Origin: JBMYXZ01 sp049608925
Lineage (GTDB): Bacteria > Pseudomonadota > Alphaproteobacteria > JAGOMX01
Direction of reading: 5' to 3'
DNA: 31,787 nt
Assembly: GCA_049608925.1 (NCBI GenBank)
Contig: JBMYXZ010000005.1
Span: forward strand, 1 to 31,787
Part shown: one piece after another, positions 1-7,017 of the stretch
How positions within the stretch are numbered: position 1 is the first letter of the stretch
Layout of the letters: each line of letters opens with the position of its first letter
The notes under the pieces: generated by a model
Told to the model about the DNA's origin: nothing
Database searches by the model: none
What the model saw: only the letters and a program-made list of their open reading frames with translations
Translations under genes and position numbers: made by a program

Positions 1-44
1 GGAAAGGTCACCAGCAAAGCTGCTAGAAAAACTCCATAACCCAT
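1..44 (-). CDS. N-terminus of an unidentified membrane or exported protein (partial)
   Basis: Reading leftward from an ATG at 44-42, an open frame of 14 codons runs off the window edge; it begins MGYGVFLAALLVTF, a hydrophobic stretch typical of a signal peptide or first membrane helix. A good ribosome binding site (GAGGTGA) lies just before the ATG and overlaps the polA stop codon, so translation is probably coupled to polA. The product cannot be named from 14 residues. The start signal is convincing, but the frame is too short to be certain. Confidence 0.45.
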   Translation of the reverse strand, partial: MGYGVFLAALLVTF

Positions 45-51
45 AGTCACC

Positions 52-2781
52 TCATTTTGCGCTGGCCCATGTCTTGCCGATTCCGCTATCAACTTTCAAG
101 GGCACTTTCAATTGCACCATGTTTTCCATAATTGGTTTTACAACCTCTATGGTCTTTTCTACTTCAGCATCTGCCGCTTCAAAAATCAACTCGTCATGAA
201 CTTGCAGCAGCATTTTACTGCTTAAACCAGCTTTTTCCAGTGCTTCAGGGATCTTAATCATCGCCCGCTTGATAATATCTGCATTGCTGCCTTGCAGTGG
301 TGCATTGATCGCCTGTCGCTCGCCAAATCCTCGACGAGCAGGGTTTTTATCGTTGATGTAGGGAACATAACAACGCCTGCCAAACAAGGTCGTCACAAAC
401 CCTTGCTTGCGCGCAATGTCTTTCATTTCCTCCATATACTCGGCGATTCCGGGATACCGCTCGAGGTAATGCTTGATATAGGCGGCCGCATCCCCACGAG
501 GCACCCGCAGCTGGCGGCTAAGACCATGCGCACTAATGCCATAGATGATACCGAAGTTGATCATTTTGGCGCGGCTGCGTAAGGCATCGTCAACCTCTTC
601 CTGAGGCACTCCAAAGACTTCGGATGCTGCGCGGCGGTGAATATCCGCCCCATTGAGGAATGATTCTTGTAACTCGGGAATATCCGCGACATGCGCCAGC
701 AAACGCAATTCAATCTGGGAATAATCCAACGAGATCAGCTGATGCCCCTCTTTTGCAACAAAGGCCTCACGAATTTTCAGGCCATCTGTTGATCTGATGG
801 GAATGTTTTGCAGGTTTGGATTATTTGACGATAAACGCCCAGTGGAGGCAACCGTCATACCATAAGATGTATGAATGCGCCCAGTGTTGGGGTTAATCTG
901 CTCGACCAACGCATCTGAATAGGTGCTTTTAAGCTTCGCCAGCATACGCCAGTCCAGAACCTTAGCTGGCAGCTCATGTCCCTGCACCACCAGATCTTCC
1001 AGCACTTCTGCCCCGGTAGCATAGGCACCGGTTTTGCTCATCTTACCGCCTGGCAAATCGAGCTCGTCAAATAATATCACCCCCAGTTGCTTGGGAGAGC
1101 CCACATTAAAACTGCGCCCTGCAAGCTTGAAGATATCTTCTTCCAGCACGGCCATACGTTGGGTGAAATCTCGGCTTAGTTCTTGCAGGCGTTCAACATC
1201 AACTTTGATGCCCTCGGTCTCCATATCCAACAAGATGTTGATCAGCGGCCGCTCCATGGTTTCGTAAACCGATACCAAGCGATTTTCAAACAATTTGGGC
1301 TTCAGAATATTATACAGTTTTAAAGTGATATCCGCATCCTCAGCGGCATATTCACAGGCTTTGTCCAGCTCGACATAGTCAAAAGTCTTTTGCGCTTTTC
1401 CTTTGCCAACCACATCTTGAAATTTAATGGTTTGCACGCCCAAAAACAGCTCTGCCAGCTCGTCCATACCGTGACCATGGAGGCTGCCATCATTGACATA
1501 AGACAACACCATCGTGTCATCAATTGGAGACAAATCAATGCCATAGCGCTGCAGCACATGCATGTCATATTTCAGATTTTGCCCCACTTTTAGCACCGTC
1601 TGATCTGTCAACAGAGGCTTTAAAGCATCGATTGCCTGTTGCAACTCAATCTGCTCGATTGTTGGTTTCTTCTCGAAAAACGTATCGCCATCGGCTTCTA
1701 CCTTATGCGCCAGGGGTATGTAACATGCCTTACCCGGTGCGGTTGCCAGAGATATACCCACCAAATCAGCACGCATCGGATTCAACGACGTGGTCTCTGT
1801 ATCAATTGCCACCACACCTGCATCGGTTGCATCTTCAATCCATTGGCTCAGCTGATCCATGCTTTGCACCAACTGATAGGAGGCTTTGGGCTCGGGCGCC
1901 TGCGGGTTGCCATTAAGTGCAAAGCCTTTCTTTTCGATACGCGCCAGTATCGACGAAAAGTTCATTTCCAATAGGAACTGCTCAAGTGTCGCAGGTTCTG
2001 GATCTTTTCGTGTTAAGTCTTCAATATCATCTTCAAGTGGCACATCAGCCCTTAACGTCACCAGCTCTTTGGAAATACGAGCATCCTCTGCATGGTTCTG
2101 CAGCTTTTCTCGCCGTTTTGGCTGCTTGATAGAGTCGGTGTTTGATAATAGCCCTTCTAAGTCCCCATATTCTTTGATCAAGGCAGCTGCCGTCTTGATA
2201 CCAATGCCAGGAACACCTGGGACGTTGTCTGACGTATCACCAGCCAGTGCTTGCACGTCGATAACGCGATTGGGAGCAACGCCAAACTTCTCCATGACTT
2301 CATCGGGACCAATTTTTTTGTCCTTCAGCGGGTCCATCATCTCAATGCCATCGCCGACTAATTGCATTAGATCCTTGTCGGAAGAGACAATGGTTACATC
2401 CATATCGCGCGCACGCGCCAGACGTGTGTATGTGGCAATGATATCATCGGCTTCATAGCCTGGAATTTCAATGCGGGGAACATTAAAGGCGTCACAGGCC
2501 GCACGAATCAAACCGAACTGGGGAATCAGTTCTTCAGGCGGGGAGTCTCTGTTTGCTTTATAATCAGCATACAAGTCATTTCTGAATGTGTGCCTGCCAG
2601 CATCAAAAGCGACGATTAAGTGATCCGCATGCGCGTCCATCAACAGTTTGATCAGCATATTTGAAAAGCCGTAAACAGCGTTAATGGGCGTGCCATCAGG
2701 ACGTGTCATAGGTGGCAGCGCATAAAATGCCCTGAAAATAAACCCGGACCCGTCAACTACATAAAGGTGATTATTTGCCAT
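52..2781 (-). CDS. polA: DNA polymerase I
   Basis: The 909-residue protein is a complete family A DNA polymerase for gap filling, Okazaki primer removal and repair. The N-terminal ~290 residues are the 5'-3' exonuclease, with a helix-hairpin-helix around residues 190-205 (PGVPGIGIKTAAALI). The central 3'-5' proofreading exonuclease keeps its acidic motifs: DTETTSLNP near 327, QNLKYD, and YAAEDAD near 479, so proofreading is probably active. The polymerase domain carries motif A (LDYSQIELR, ~687), motif B (RAKMINFGIIYG, ~739) and motif C (QVHDELIFE, ~860). The length is typical of alphaproteobacterial PolA. The ATG at 2781 has little leader: a promoter-like sequence ends 7 nt upstream, so the mRNA may be leaderless or nearly so. 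It diverges from the EAL gene, and the small frame at 1-44 follows it. Confidence 0.98.
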   Translation of the reverse strand: MANNHLYVVDGSGFIFRAFYALPPMTRPDGTPINAVYGFSNMLIKLLMDAHADHLIVAFDAGRHTFRNDLYADYKANRDSPPEELIPQFGLIRAACDAFNVPRIEIPGYEADDIIATYTRLARARDMDVTIVSSDKDLMQLVGDGIEMMDPLKDKKIGPDEVMEKFGVAPNRVIDVQALAGDTSDNVPGVPGIGIKTAAALIKEYGDLEGLLSNTDSIKQPKRREKLQNHAEDARISKELVTLRADVPLEDDIEDLTRKDPEPATLEQFLLEMNFSSILARIEKKGFALNGNPQAPEPKASYQLVQSMDQLSQWIEDATDAGVVAIDTETTSLNPMRADLVGISLATAPGKACYIPLAHKVEADGDTFFEKKPTIEQIELQQAIDALKPLLTDQTVLKVGQNLKYDMHVLQRYGIDLSPIDDTMVLSYVNDGSLHGHGMDELAELFLGVQTIKFQDVVGKGKAQKTFDYVELDKACEYAAEDADITLKLYNILKPKLFENRLVSVYETMERPLINILLDMETEGIKVDVERLQELSRDFTQRMAVLEEDIFKLAGRSFNVGSPKQLGVILFDELDLPGGKMSKTGAYATGAEVLEDLVVQGHELPAKVLDWRMLAKLKSTYSDALVEQINPNTGRIHTSYGMTVASTGRLSSNNPNLQNIPIRSTDGLKIREAFVAKEGHQLISLDYSQIELRLLAHVADIPELQESFLNGADIHRRAASEVFGVPQEEVDDALRSRAKMINFGIIYGISAHGLSRQLRVPRGDAAAYIKHYLERYPGIAEYMEEMKDIARKQGFVTTLFGRRCYVPYINDKNPARRGFGERQAINAPLQGSNADIIKRAMIKIPEALEKAGLSSKMLLQVHDELIFEAADAEVEKTIEVVKPIMENMVQLKVPLKVDSGIGKTWASAK

Positions 2782-2788
2782 GACCCCA

Positions 2789-2818
2789 CATATAGCACAT
2801 CCATTAACTATCTGTGAA
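2789..2818 (-). promoter_or_regulatory. Candidate polA promoter
   Basis: Read on the minus strand, TTCACA (2818-2813) is followed after 18 nt by TATATG (2794-2789), with a TG one base before the -10 box (extended -10). Transcription would start about 7 nt further on, at or just before the polA ATG at 2781, so the message would have almost no leader. The -35 box differs from consensus by one base. The call rests on sequence match only. Confidence 0.35.
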
Positions 2819-2865
2819 TAATATCTGGTTATGGTAAGGTAGATATAGGTAACAATTGAGATGCT

Positions 2866-3999
2866 GTGGACGTTTTGACGTATATTCTCTTTACAATCTA
2901 CGCCCTGATTAGCTGTGCAGCGCCTTGGCTATTGACCACTATTCACCCAGAATATTCCTTTGCCATATGGTTTTTGGCCCCAGTCGTCTTTGTTGTCCTT
3001 GCCACTGTGCACATGCAGTACGCTCGGCAGAGAGCTGGCATTAAATCATTTGTGAGTCTAAAAAAGCAGCAAGAAACGCTTAGCAGTAAAATATCTGCAA
3101 TGGAAGAAGCCATTGATGAAGTGCAACGCTGGCGTCAAAGCACCGAACAACAGCTTGAAGAAGCCATTGTCGAAGAAATACAAGAGGTCGAGGAAACGTC
3201 AAGCAAACCATCCTGTGAGATTGTTAGTGACGAAGACCTGCCGCAAGATAACAATTTCACTCAGGAAGAAATCGCAGATATCCTTCTGCGAGCCGTTAAA
3301 TCTGACCGCATCGAGATGATGCTGCAGCCAATTGTCAGCCTGCCCCAGCGCAAACTAAAATACTACGAGTGCTTTTCGCGTATCCGTGATAACAACAGCA
3401 CAATATTATTGCCTGATCATTATCTAGCAATCGCAGAGCAAGAATCCGTCATTCGTATTATCGATAACACTTTGTTACTGCGGTGCACACAGTTGATCAA
3501 AAAAGCTCGTAAGCAGAATTATTCAGCGAACTTCTTTTGCAACCTGTCTTTGCATACCATAAAAGATCAAAACTTTTTCGACAATTTCGTTGAGTTTATA
3601 AGGTCTAATCAGTCCATGGCCAAAGACATTATCTTTGAATTTGATATGAAATTCATGAACGAATGGTGTGAAGAAGTAGAAGAAAAGCTAAAGCGTCTCA
3701 GCCGCTTAGGGTGCCGTTTTTCTCTGGATCAGATTACATCGCTAAACCTGGATGTGAAGCGGTTGAAGGGACTTAATTTTACCTTCCTAAAAATCGATAT
3801 TGGAGAAATTCAAAGTCATATAAAGGATGACCTCGGACGAGAAAGAGTGGCAAAGTTCAAAAAGCTTGTAGATCAATACAAGCTTGAGATTATCATCACC
3901 AAGATCGAAGATGAGGATGATCTGCTAGAGGTCCTGGACTATGAATTCGACTATGGTCAGGGCTATCTTTTCTGCCCACCGAGATTGCATCAAACCTAA
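2866..3999 (+). CDS. Degenerate EAL-domain membrane protein, TipF-like
   Basis: This 377-residue protein has two N-terminal membrane helices (about 5-25 and 30-50), a charged coiled coil (about 64-115) and a C-terminal EAL fold (about 140-377). That layout matches TipF of Caulobacter, a c-di-GMP receptor used in flagellum placement. The EAL signature reads ECF (YYECFSRI), and the usual DDFG catalytic motif reads LDQI. Several other positions survive: NLS, an E in FEFD, K in FLKID, and QGYLF near the end. Phosphodiesterase activity is therefore unlikely, while nucleotide binding remains possible. The start is a GTG at 2866: an in-frame TGA at 2857 excludes anything earlier, and the nearby ATG at 2861 is out of frame and soon closed. 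Its stop overlaps that of rocD (tail to tail). The fold is certain; the TipF role is inferred from architecture. Confidence 0.8.
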   Translation: MDVLTYILFTIYALISCAAPWLLTTIHPEYSFAIWFLAPVVFVVLATVHMQYARQRAGIKSFVSLKKQQETLSSKISAMEEAIDEVQRWRQSTEQQLEEAIVEEIQEVEETSSKPSCEIVSDEDLPQDNNFTQEEIADILLRAVKSDRIEMMLQPIVSLPQRKLKYYECFSRIRDNNSTILLPDHYLAIAEQESVIRIIDNTLLLRCTQLIKKARKQNYSANFFCNLSLHTIKDQNFFDNFVEFIRSNQSMAKDIIFEFDMKFMNEWCEEVEEKLKRLSRLGCRFSLDQITSLNLDVKRLKGLNFTFLKIDIGEIQSHIKDDLGRERVAKFKKLVDQYKLEIIITKIEDEDDLLEVLDYEFDYGQGYLFCPPRLHQT

Positions 4000-5216
4000 G
4001 ACATCTCGTCCAATGTCTCCCCGATCATTGTGACTGCCCACCTCAGTTCATCTTGAGTGACAACAAAAGGCGGCGCCAACCTTACGGTTTTCTCTCGGGT
4101 TTCTTTCGTTAATACCTCGCGCCCAGCCAACAGCTCGCAGAATTTACGACCATTCACCTTCAGGTCAACCCCAACCCAAAGGCCGCGACCACGAATTTCC
4201 GAAATCATAGGGTGGTTTAGTGCTTCCAGCTGCTCCATCAAGAAATTCCCTTGCCTGGCACTGCGGGCTACCAGGTTTTCTTCTTCCATTAACATAATGG
4301 TGCTTAAGCCTACCGCTGCAGAGAGAGGGTTGCCACCAAACGTTGAGCCATGGCTGCCTGGGACAAAAACATCCATAACGTCTTTTCGGGCTAGAAATGC
4401 AGATACCGCCAGAACACCGCCACCCAGTGCTTTCCCTAGGATCAGGCCATCTGGCTTTGCATCTTCGTGTTCGAACGCGAACCATTTGCCTGTGCGCCCC
4501 ATGCCGCTTTGAACCTCGTCCAAGATAAACAGCACATTATGTTTTTGGCAGATTTGCTGCACTTCTTTTAAGTATCCATCCGGTGGGATAATAATCCCTG
4601 CTTCCCCTTGTATGGGCTCGATCATCACGGCTGCTGTATTAGCATTGATAGCTGCTTCGATTGCCGCAGCATCCCCAAAGGGCACAGCTGGAAAGCCTCC
4701 TGAATAGGGGCCAAAGTCTTTACGACTTTCCTCATCACTGGAAAACCCGACGATGGTTGTTGTTCTGCCGTGAAAGTTTTCGTCAGCAACAATGATTTCC
4801 GCTTTATTTGCGGGGATTCCCTTAACCTGATACCCCCAGCGGCGAGCCGCTTTAATAGCAGTTTCCACAGCTTCAGCACCCGTGTTCATCGGCAAGGCCA
4901 CATCCATTCCAGACACTTGGCATAATTTTTCCAGAAAACGAGGCAGTTTATCGGTATGAAAAGCGCGCGACGGGACACACAGCTTATTGGCTTGATCATA
5001 TAGAGCGCGGGTCAGCTTAGGATTACAATGACCAAGACTTACAGCAGAATAGGCAGACATCATATCCAGATAGCGACCTCCCATCACGTCCCATAACCAG
5101 GACCCTTTACCGTGGGACAATACAACGGGGATAGGATGATAATTATGCGCGCAGACTTCGCTTTCTTTATCGATTAGATACTGCGCATCATGGGTAGAAT
5201 CATTTATGTTAAACAT
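3996..5216 (-). CDS. rocD: Ornithine aminotransferase
   Basis: This is a class III PLP-dependent aminotransferase of 406 residues, the normal length for ornithine-oxo-acid transaminase. It would move the delta-amino group of ornithine to 2-oxoglutarate, giving glutamate-5-semialdehyde and glutamate. Visible motifs are NTGAEAVETAIKAARRWGY (cofactor binding), FHGRT, FILDEVQSGMGRTG, the PLP lysine K262 in LGKALGGG, and HGSTFGGNPLS. Acetylornithine and GABA aminotransferases share the fold. The ornithine assignment rests on the overall sequence (including the MMSAYSAVSLGHCNPKL segment) and on the arginase gene 17 bp upstream, which supplies ornithine. The two genes form a two-step catabolic operon in the cytoplasm. 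The stop codon overlaps that of the EAL gene. No regulator gene is adjacent. Confidence 0.93.
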   Translation of the reverse strand: MFNINDSTHDAQYLIDKESEVCAHNYHPIPVVLSHGKGSWLWDVMGGRYLDMMSAYSAVSLGHCNPKLTRALYDQANKLCVPSRAFHTDKLPRFLEKLCQVSGMDVALPMNTGAEAVETAIKAARRWGYQVKGIPANKAEIIVADENFHGRTTTIVGFSSDEESRKDFGPYSGGFPAVPFGDAAAIEAAINANTAAVMIEPIQGEAGIIIPPDGYLKEVQQICQKHNVLFILDEVQSGMGRTGKWFAFEHEDAKPDGLILGKALGGGVLAVSAFLARKDVMDVFVPGSHGSTFGGNPLSAAVGLSTIMLMEEENLVARSARQGNFLMEQLEALNHPMISEIRGRGLWVGVDLKVNGRKFCELLAGREVLTKETREKTVRLAPPFVVTQDELRWAVTMIGETLDEMS

Positions 5217-5233
5217 GAACAGCCTGCCTCTAT

Positions 5234-6127
5234 TTATTCGAGGAACGCCGCCGCAACATCTATAACCAGTGCCGATGTCTTATCGTCTTTATCCAGATGA
5301 GGGTTGAATTCGGTGATCTCAACACCTCGCAGCGTGGGGGCGCTTCCTATTTTCTTGAAGCATGGTAGCACGTCTTTCGGTAGCAATCCACCTGGGACAG
5401 GGCTGCCAACACCTGGGGCAGATTCTGGATCAAAACCATCCATATCAACACTGATGCCAAAGCCTTTTGGAGCACTGGAAGCTATCTTTATCGCCTCGTC
5501 AAAGCATTCTTCAACACCACGTTCGGCGATTTCATCCATTTTGATGACACGTACACCCAAGCGCTCGAGCCGCTCTGACTCCCCTGGCTCGTAATCTCGG
5601 ATGCCAATCAGCACCACATGCTCGGGTCGCAACTTAGTATTCGGCGCCCCCATACCCGTAAGACGTGCTTCGCCTTCACCCAGCAAAGCTGCTACTGGCA
5701 TACCGTGATAAGCGTTAGAGGGGCTGGTGTCTGGTGTGTGAGCATCCATGTGAGCATCAAACCAGATTAGTCCAAATTCCCCTGCTGCATTAAGTGATTG
5801 CACGAGCGCGCTCCAGGTTCCAACAGCAATTGAGTGATCACCCCCTATAACCAGGGGAAATTTTTTGTTACTTACAAAGTCTGAAACTTCCTTGAACACC
5901 AAACTGGCCACATCTACAACGTGCGGCAGGGCATCTGCAGGGGAAATATTTTCACCCTGGCTACTTGGAATTTTTGGATGCACTACTTGCATACTGTTTA
6001 CATTGGAAAATCTCCCAGAAAATCCCTTATTATCAAGGAATTGAGGCGCATCTTCTGTTGTTCTTATTTGGGCACCCCAACCAGAAGCGGCCCCTATTAT
6101 TGCAATGTGCCGATCAGATTTATTCAC
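5234..6127 (-). CDS. rocF: Arginase
   Basis: This member of the ureohydrolase family hydrolyses L-arginine to ornithine and urea. The dimanganese site is visible in GGDHS, DAHMDAHTPDTSPSNAYHG and SVDMDGFDPESAPGVGSP, and the C-terminal EITEFNPHLD segment is typical. The SNAYHGMP element favours arginase over agmatinase. The ATG at 6151 has no Shine-Dalgarno sequence. The GTG at 6127 is preceded by AGGGAG with a 6-nt gap, so I chose the GTG, giving 297 residues that begin with M-N-K-S-D-R-H. The longer form adds eight residues. The next gene, rocD, starts 17 bp beyond the stop, so both should share a message. The divergent neighbour is hpf. No urease gene is in view, so the fate of urea is unknown. 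Confidence 0.94.
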   Translation of the reverse strand: MNKSDRHIAIIGAASGWGAQIRTTEDAPQFLDNKGFSGRFSNVNSMQVVHPKIPSSQGENISPADALPHVVDVASLVFKEVSDFVSNKKFPLVIGGDHSIAVGTWSALVQSLNAAGEFGLIWFDAHMDAHTPDTSPSNAYHGMPVAALLGEGEARLTGMGAPNTKLRPEHVVLIGIRDYEPGESERLERLGVRVIKMDEIAERGVEECFDEAIKIASSAPKGFGISVDMDGFDPESAPGVGSPVPGGLLPKDVLPCFKKIGSAPTLRGVEITEFNPHLDKDDKTSALVIDVAAAFLE

Positions 6128-6166
6128 ATGAGGCTCCCTGTTGGTTAGCATTCAGAAACAAGTCTG

Positions 6167-6175
6167 TGCTATAAT
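6167..6175 (+). promoter_or_regulatory. Extended -10 promoter of hpf
   Basis: A perfect TATAAT (6170-6175) is preceded by TG and one base (6167-6169), a textbook extended -10 element, which explains the absence of a recognisable -35 box at the right distance. Transcription would start near 6182, about 40 nt ahead of the hpf ATG at 6224. That ATG has the strongest Shine-Dalgarno sequence in the window (AAGGAGG, 6212-6218). Confidence 0.6.
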
Positions 6176-6223
6176 TCTAGTATGGAGAATATTAATAAAA
6201 CCTAAACGTCAAAGGAGGATTAC

Positions 6224-6820
6224 ATGCAGTTATCAGTTCGAGGAGTACATGTGAATATTGGTGACGCCCTTACAACCCAGATCAGGGAGCGCGTTGAATT
6301 ATTTAATGATAAGTGTGGTATTGAGCCCATCGAAGTTGACGTGCGCATTACCAAAGACGGCTATCAGTTCCGAACAGATATCGCTTGCCATATTCAAAAA
6401 GGGATTGTGGTCAGGTGCAACGGTTTATCACAAAATGCTTACACCAGTGTTGAAGGCGCACTTGATCACTTAATGGCCCGCGTTATTCGCCATAAGAAGC
6501 GTCTGCAAACATTGAACAAACATCATGGCCAACGCCGTGAAAAAGCAATGGCACCTTATTACGTCATTAATCCAGAAGCGCCTATCGCAGAAGGGCAACA
6601 AGCTGTAAAAGAGGATGGAGCCCCTCCAACCATTGCAGAACTGGAAAAAGAAATTCCCGTTATGACAGTTGGCGATGCCGTTGCACAGCTTGACCTGTCA
6701 CAAGAACCAGCCATGATGTTCCGCAATACGTCTCATGGGGAATTGAACATGGTCTATCGCCGCTCTGACGGCAATATTGGTTGGGTTGACCCAAAAATTA
6801 TCAATACAGTTGAAGAGTAA
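6224..6820 (+). CDS. hpf: Long-form ribosome hibernation promoting factor
   Basis: This 198-residue protein of the S30EA/RaiA family would bind the 30S subunit decoding centre and, as a long form, join 70S ribosomes into inactive 100S dimers in slow growth. The N-terminal domain (about 1-105) has the beta-alpha fold and ends in a basic stretch (RVIRHKKRLQTLNKHH). A linker follows, and the C-terminal dimerisation domain (about 145-198) carries PVMTVGDAVAQLDLSQEPAM and NMVYRRSDGNIGWVDP. The gene stands alone with its own promoter, a strong ribosome binding site and a terminator. In many proteobacteria hpf lies just after rpoN; here it sits about 4 kb upstream of rpoN, before the tRNA-like element. 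Confidence 0.95.
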   Translation: MQLSVRGVHVNIGDALTTQIRERVELFNDKCGIEPIEVDVRITKDGYQFRTDIACHIQKGIVVRCNGLSQNAYTSVEGALDHLMARVIRHKKRLQTLNKHHGQRREKAMAPYYVINPEAPIAEGQQAVKEDGAPPTIAELEKEIPVMTVGDAVAQLDLSQEPAMMFRNTSHGELNMVYRRSDGNIGWVDPKIINTVEE

Positions 6821-6826
6821 TTTCTA

Positions 6827-6852
6827 GGTGGGCATTATGCCCACCTTCTGCC
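6827..6852 (+). terminator. Rho-independent terminator after hpf
   Basis: A perfect 7-bp GC-rich stem, GGTGGGC with GCCCACC, encloses the 5-nt loop ATTAT at 6827-6845, seven bases after the hpf stop codon. Two further A-T pairs could extend the stem into the loop. The tail (TTCTGCCTTCTT) is pyrimidine-rich rather than a clean T run, so termination may be incomplete. It separates hpf from the tRNA-like/RNase D transcript. Confidence 0.7.
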
Positions 6853-6884
6853 TTCTTGTGCCCAGCTTTCACAGCATTGTTTTC

Positions 6885-6923
6885 TTGACATATTAGCCTC
6901 GTAAGTCTAGCACTATACTAGAC
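6885..6923 (+). promoter_or_regulatory. Candidate promoter with inverted repeat ahead of the tRNA-like element
   Basis: TATACT at 6914-6919 is a good -10 box and would place the start near 6926, five bases before the tRNA-like element. A perfect TTGACA lies at 6885-6890, but the gap of 23 nt is too long for a normal sigma-70 promoter, so the two boxes may not work together. The -10 box is embedded in a perfect 6-bp inverted repeat, GTCTAG (6905-6910) and CTAGAC (6918-6923), separated by 7 nt, which could be an operator. CTAGAC recurs at 6958-6963 inside the tRNA-like element. Confidence 0.4.
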
Positions 6924-6930
6924 GTTTTCA

Positions 6931-6983
6931 GCCCAGGTAGCGGAACTAGTAGACGCGCTAGACTCTCGTTCTGCTGGGCACCA
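6931..6983 (+). ncRNA. Truncated tRNA-Leu-like element without variable and T arms
   Basis: The 53-nt element begins GCCCAGG and ends CTGGGCACCA: six acceptor pairs (GCCCAG with CTGGGC), discriminator A and an encoded CCA. Bases 8-9 are TA, and the D arm (GCGGAACTAGTAGACGCGC, 6940-6958) is nearly identical to that of bacterial tRNA-Leu. An anticodon-like arm follows: stem TAGA/TCTG (4 pairs, one G-T) around the 7-nt loop CTCTCGT, whose middle triplet is CTC. This stem abuts the acceptor 3' strand directly, so both the variable arm and the T arm are missing. The D loop has AG where tRNAs have the GG that contacts the T loop, in keeping with the loss of its partner. A weak hairpin (ACTC/GAGT, 6985-6999) follows, and the short RNase D gene starts 34 nt after the CCA. 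It may be a pseudogene or a structured leader; a translating tRNA is unlikely. Confidence 0.6.
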
Positions 6984-7017
6984 CACTCGACAATTGAGTA
7001 TCAAATAAAGAGATCAC

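Noticed and set aside
1886..2458. A 190-codon open frame on the plus strand inside polA
   Set aside because: It is antisense to the polA 5' nuclease region, whose protein is fully conserved. The predicted peptide is low-complexity serine-rich with no recognisable domain and no ribosome binding site.
4057..4512. A 151-codon open frame opposite rocD
   Set aside because: It is antisense to a clearly conserved aminotransferase and lacks start signals and recognisable domains.
6885..6919. TTGACA plus TATACT as a standard sigma-70 promoter
   Set aside because: The spacing is 23 nt rather than 16-18. I keep the -10 box as a candidate but do not accept the pair as a normal promoter.
6931..6999. A piece of tmRNA or a permuted tRNA
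   Set aside because: The acceptor sequence and D arm are of Leu type, no G3-U70 alanine signal is present, and no tag-coding or second half is seen nearby.
6931..7016. A complete, functional tRNA-Leu gene
   Set aside because: A tRNA-Leu needs about 85 nt with a long variable arm and a T arm. Here the acceptor 3' strand follows the anticodon-like stem directly, and the downstream hairpin loop (GACAATT) is not a T loop.
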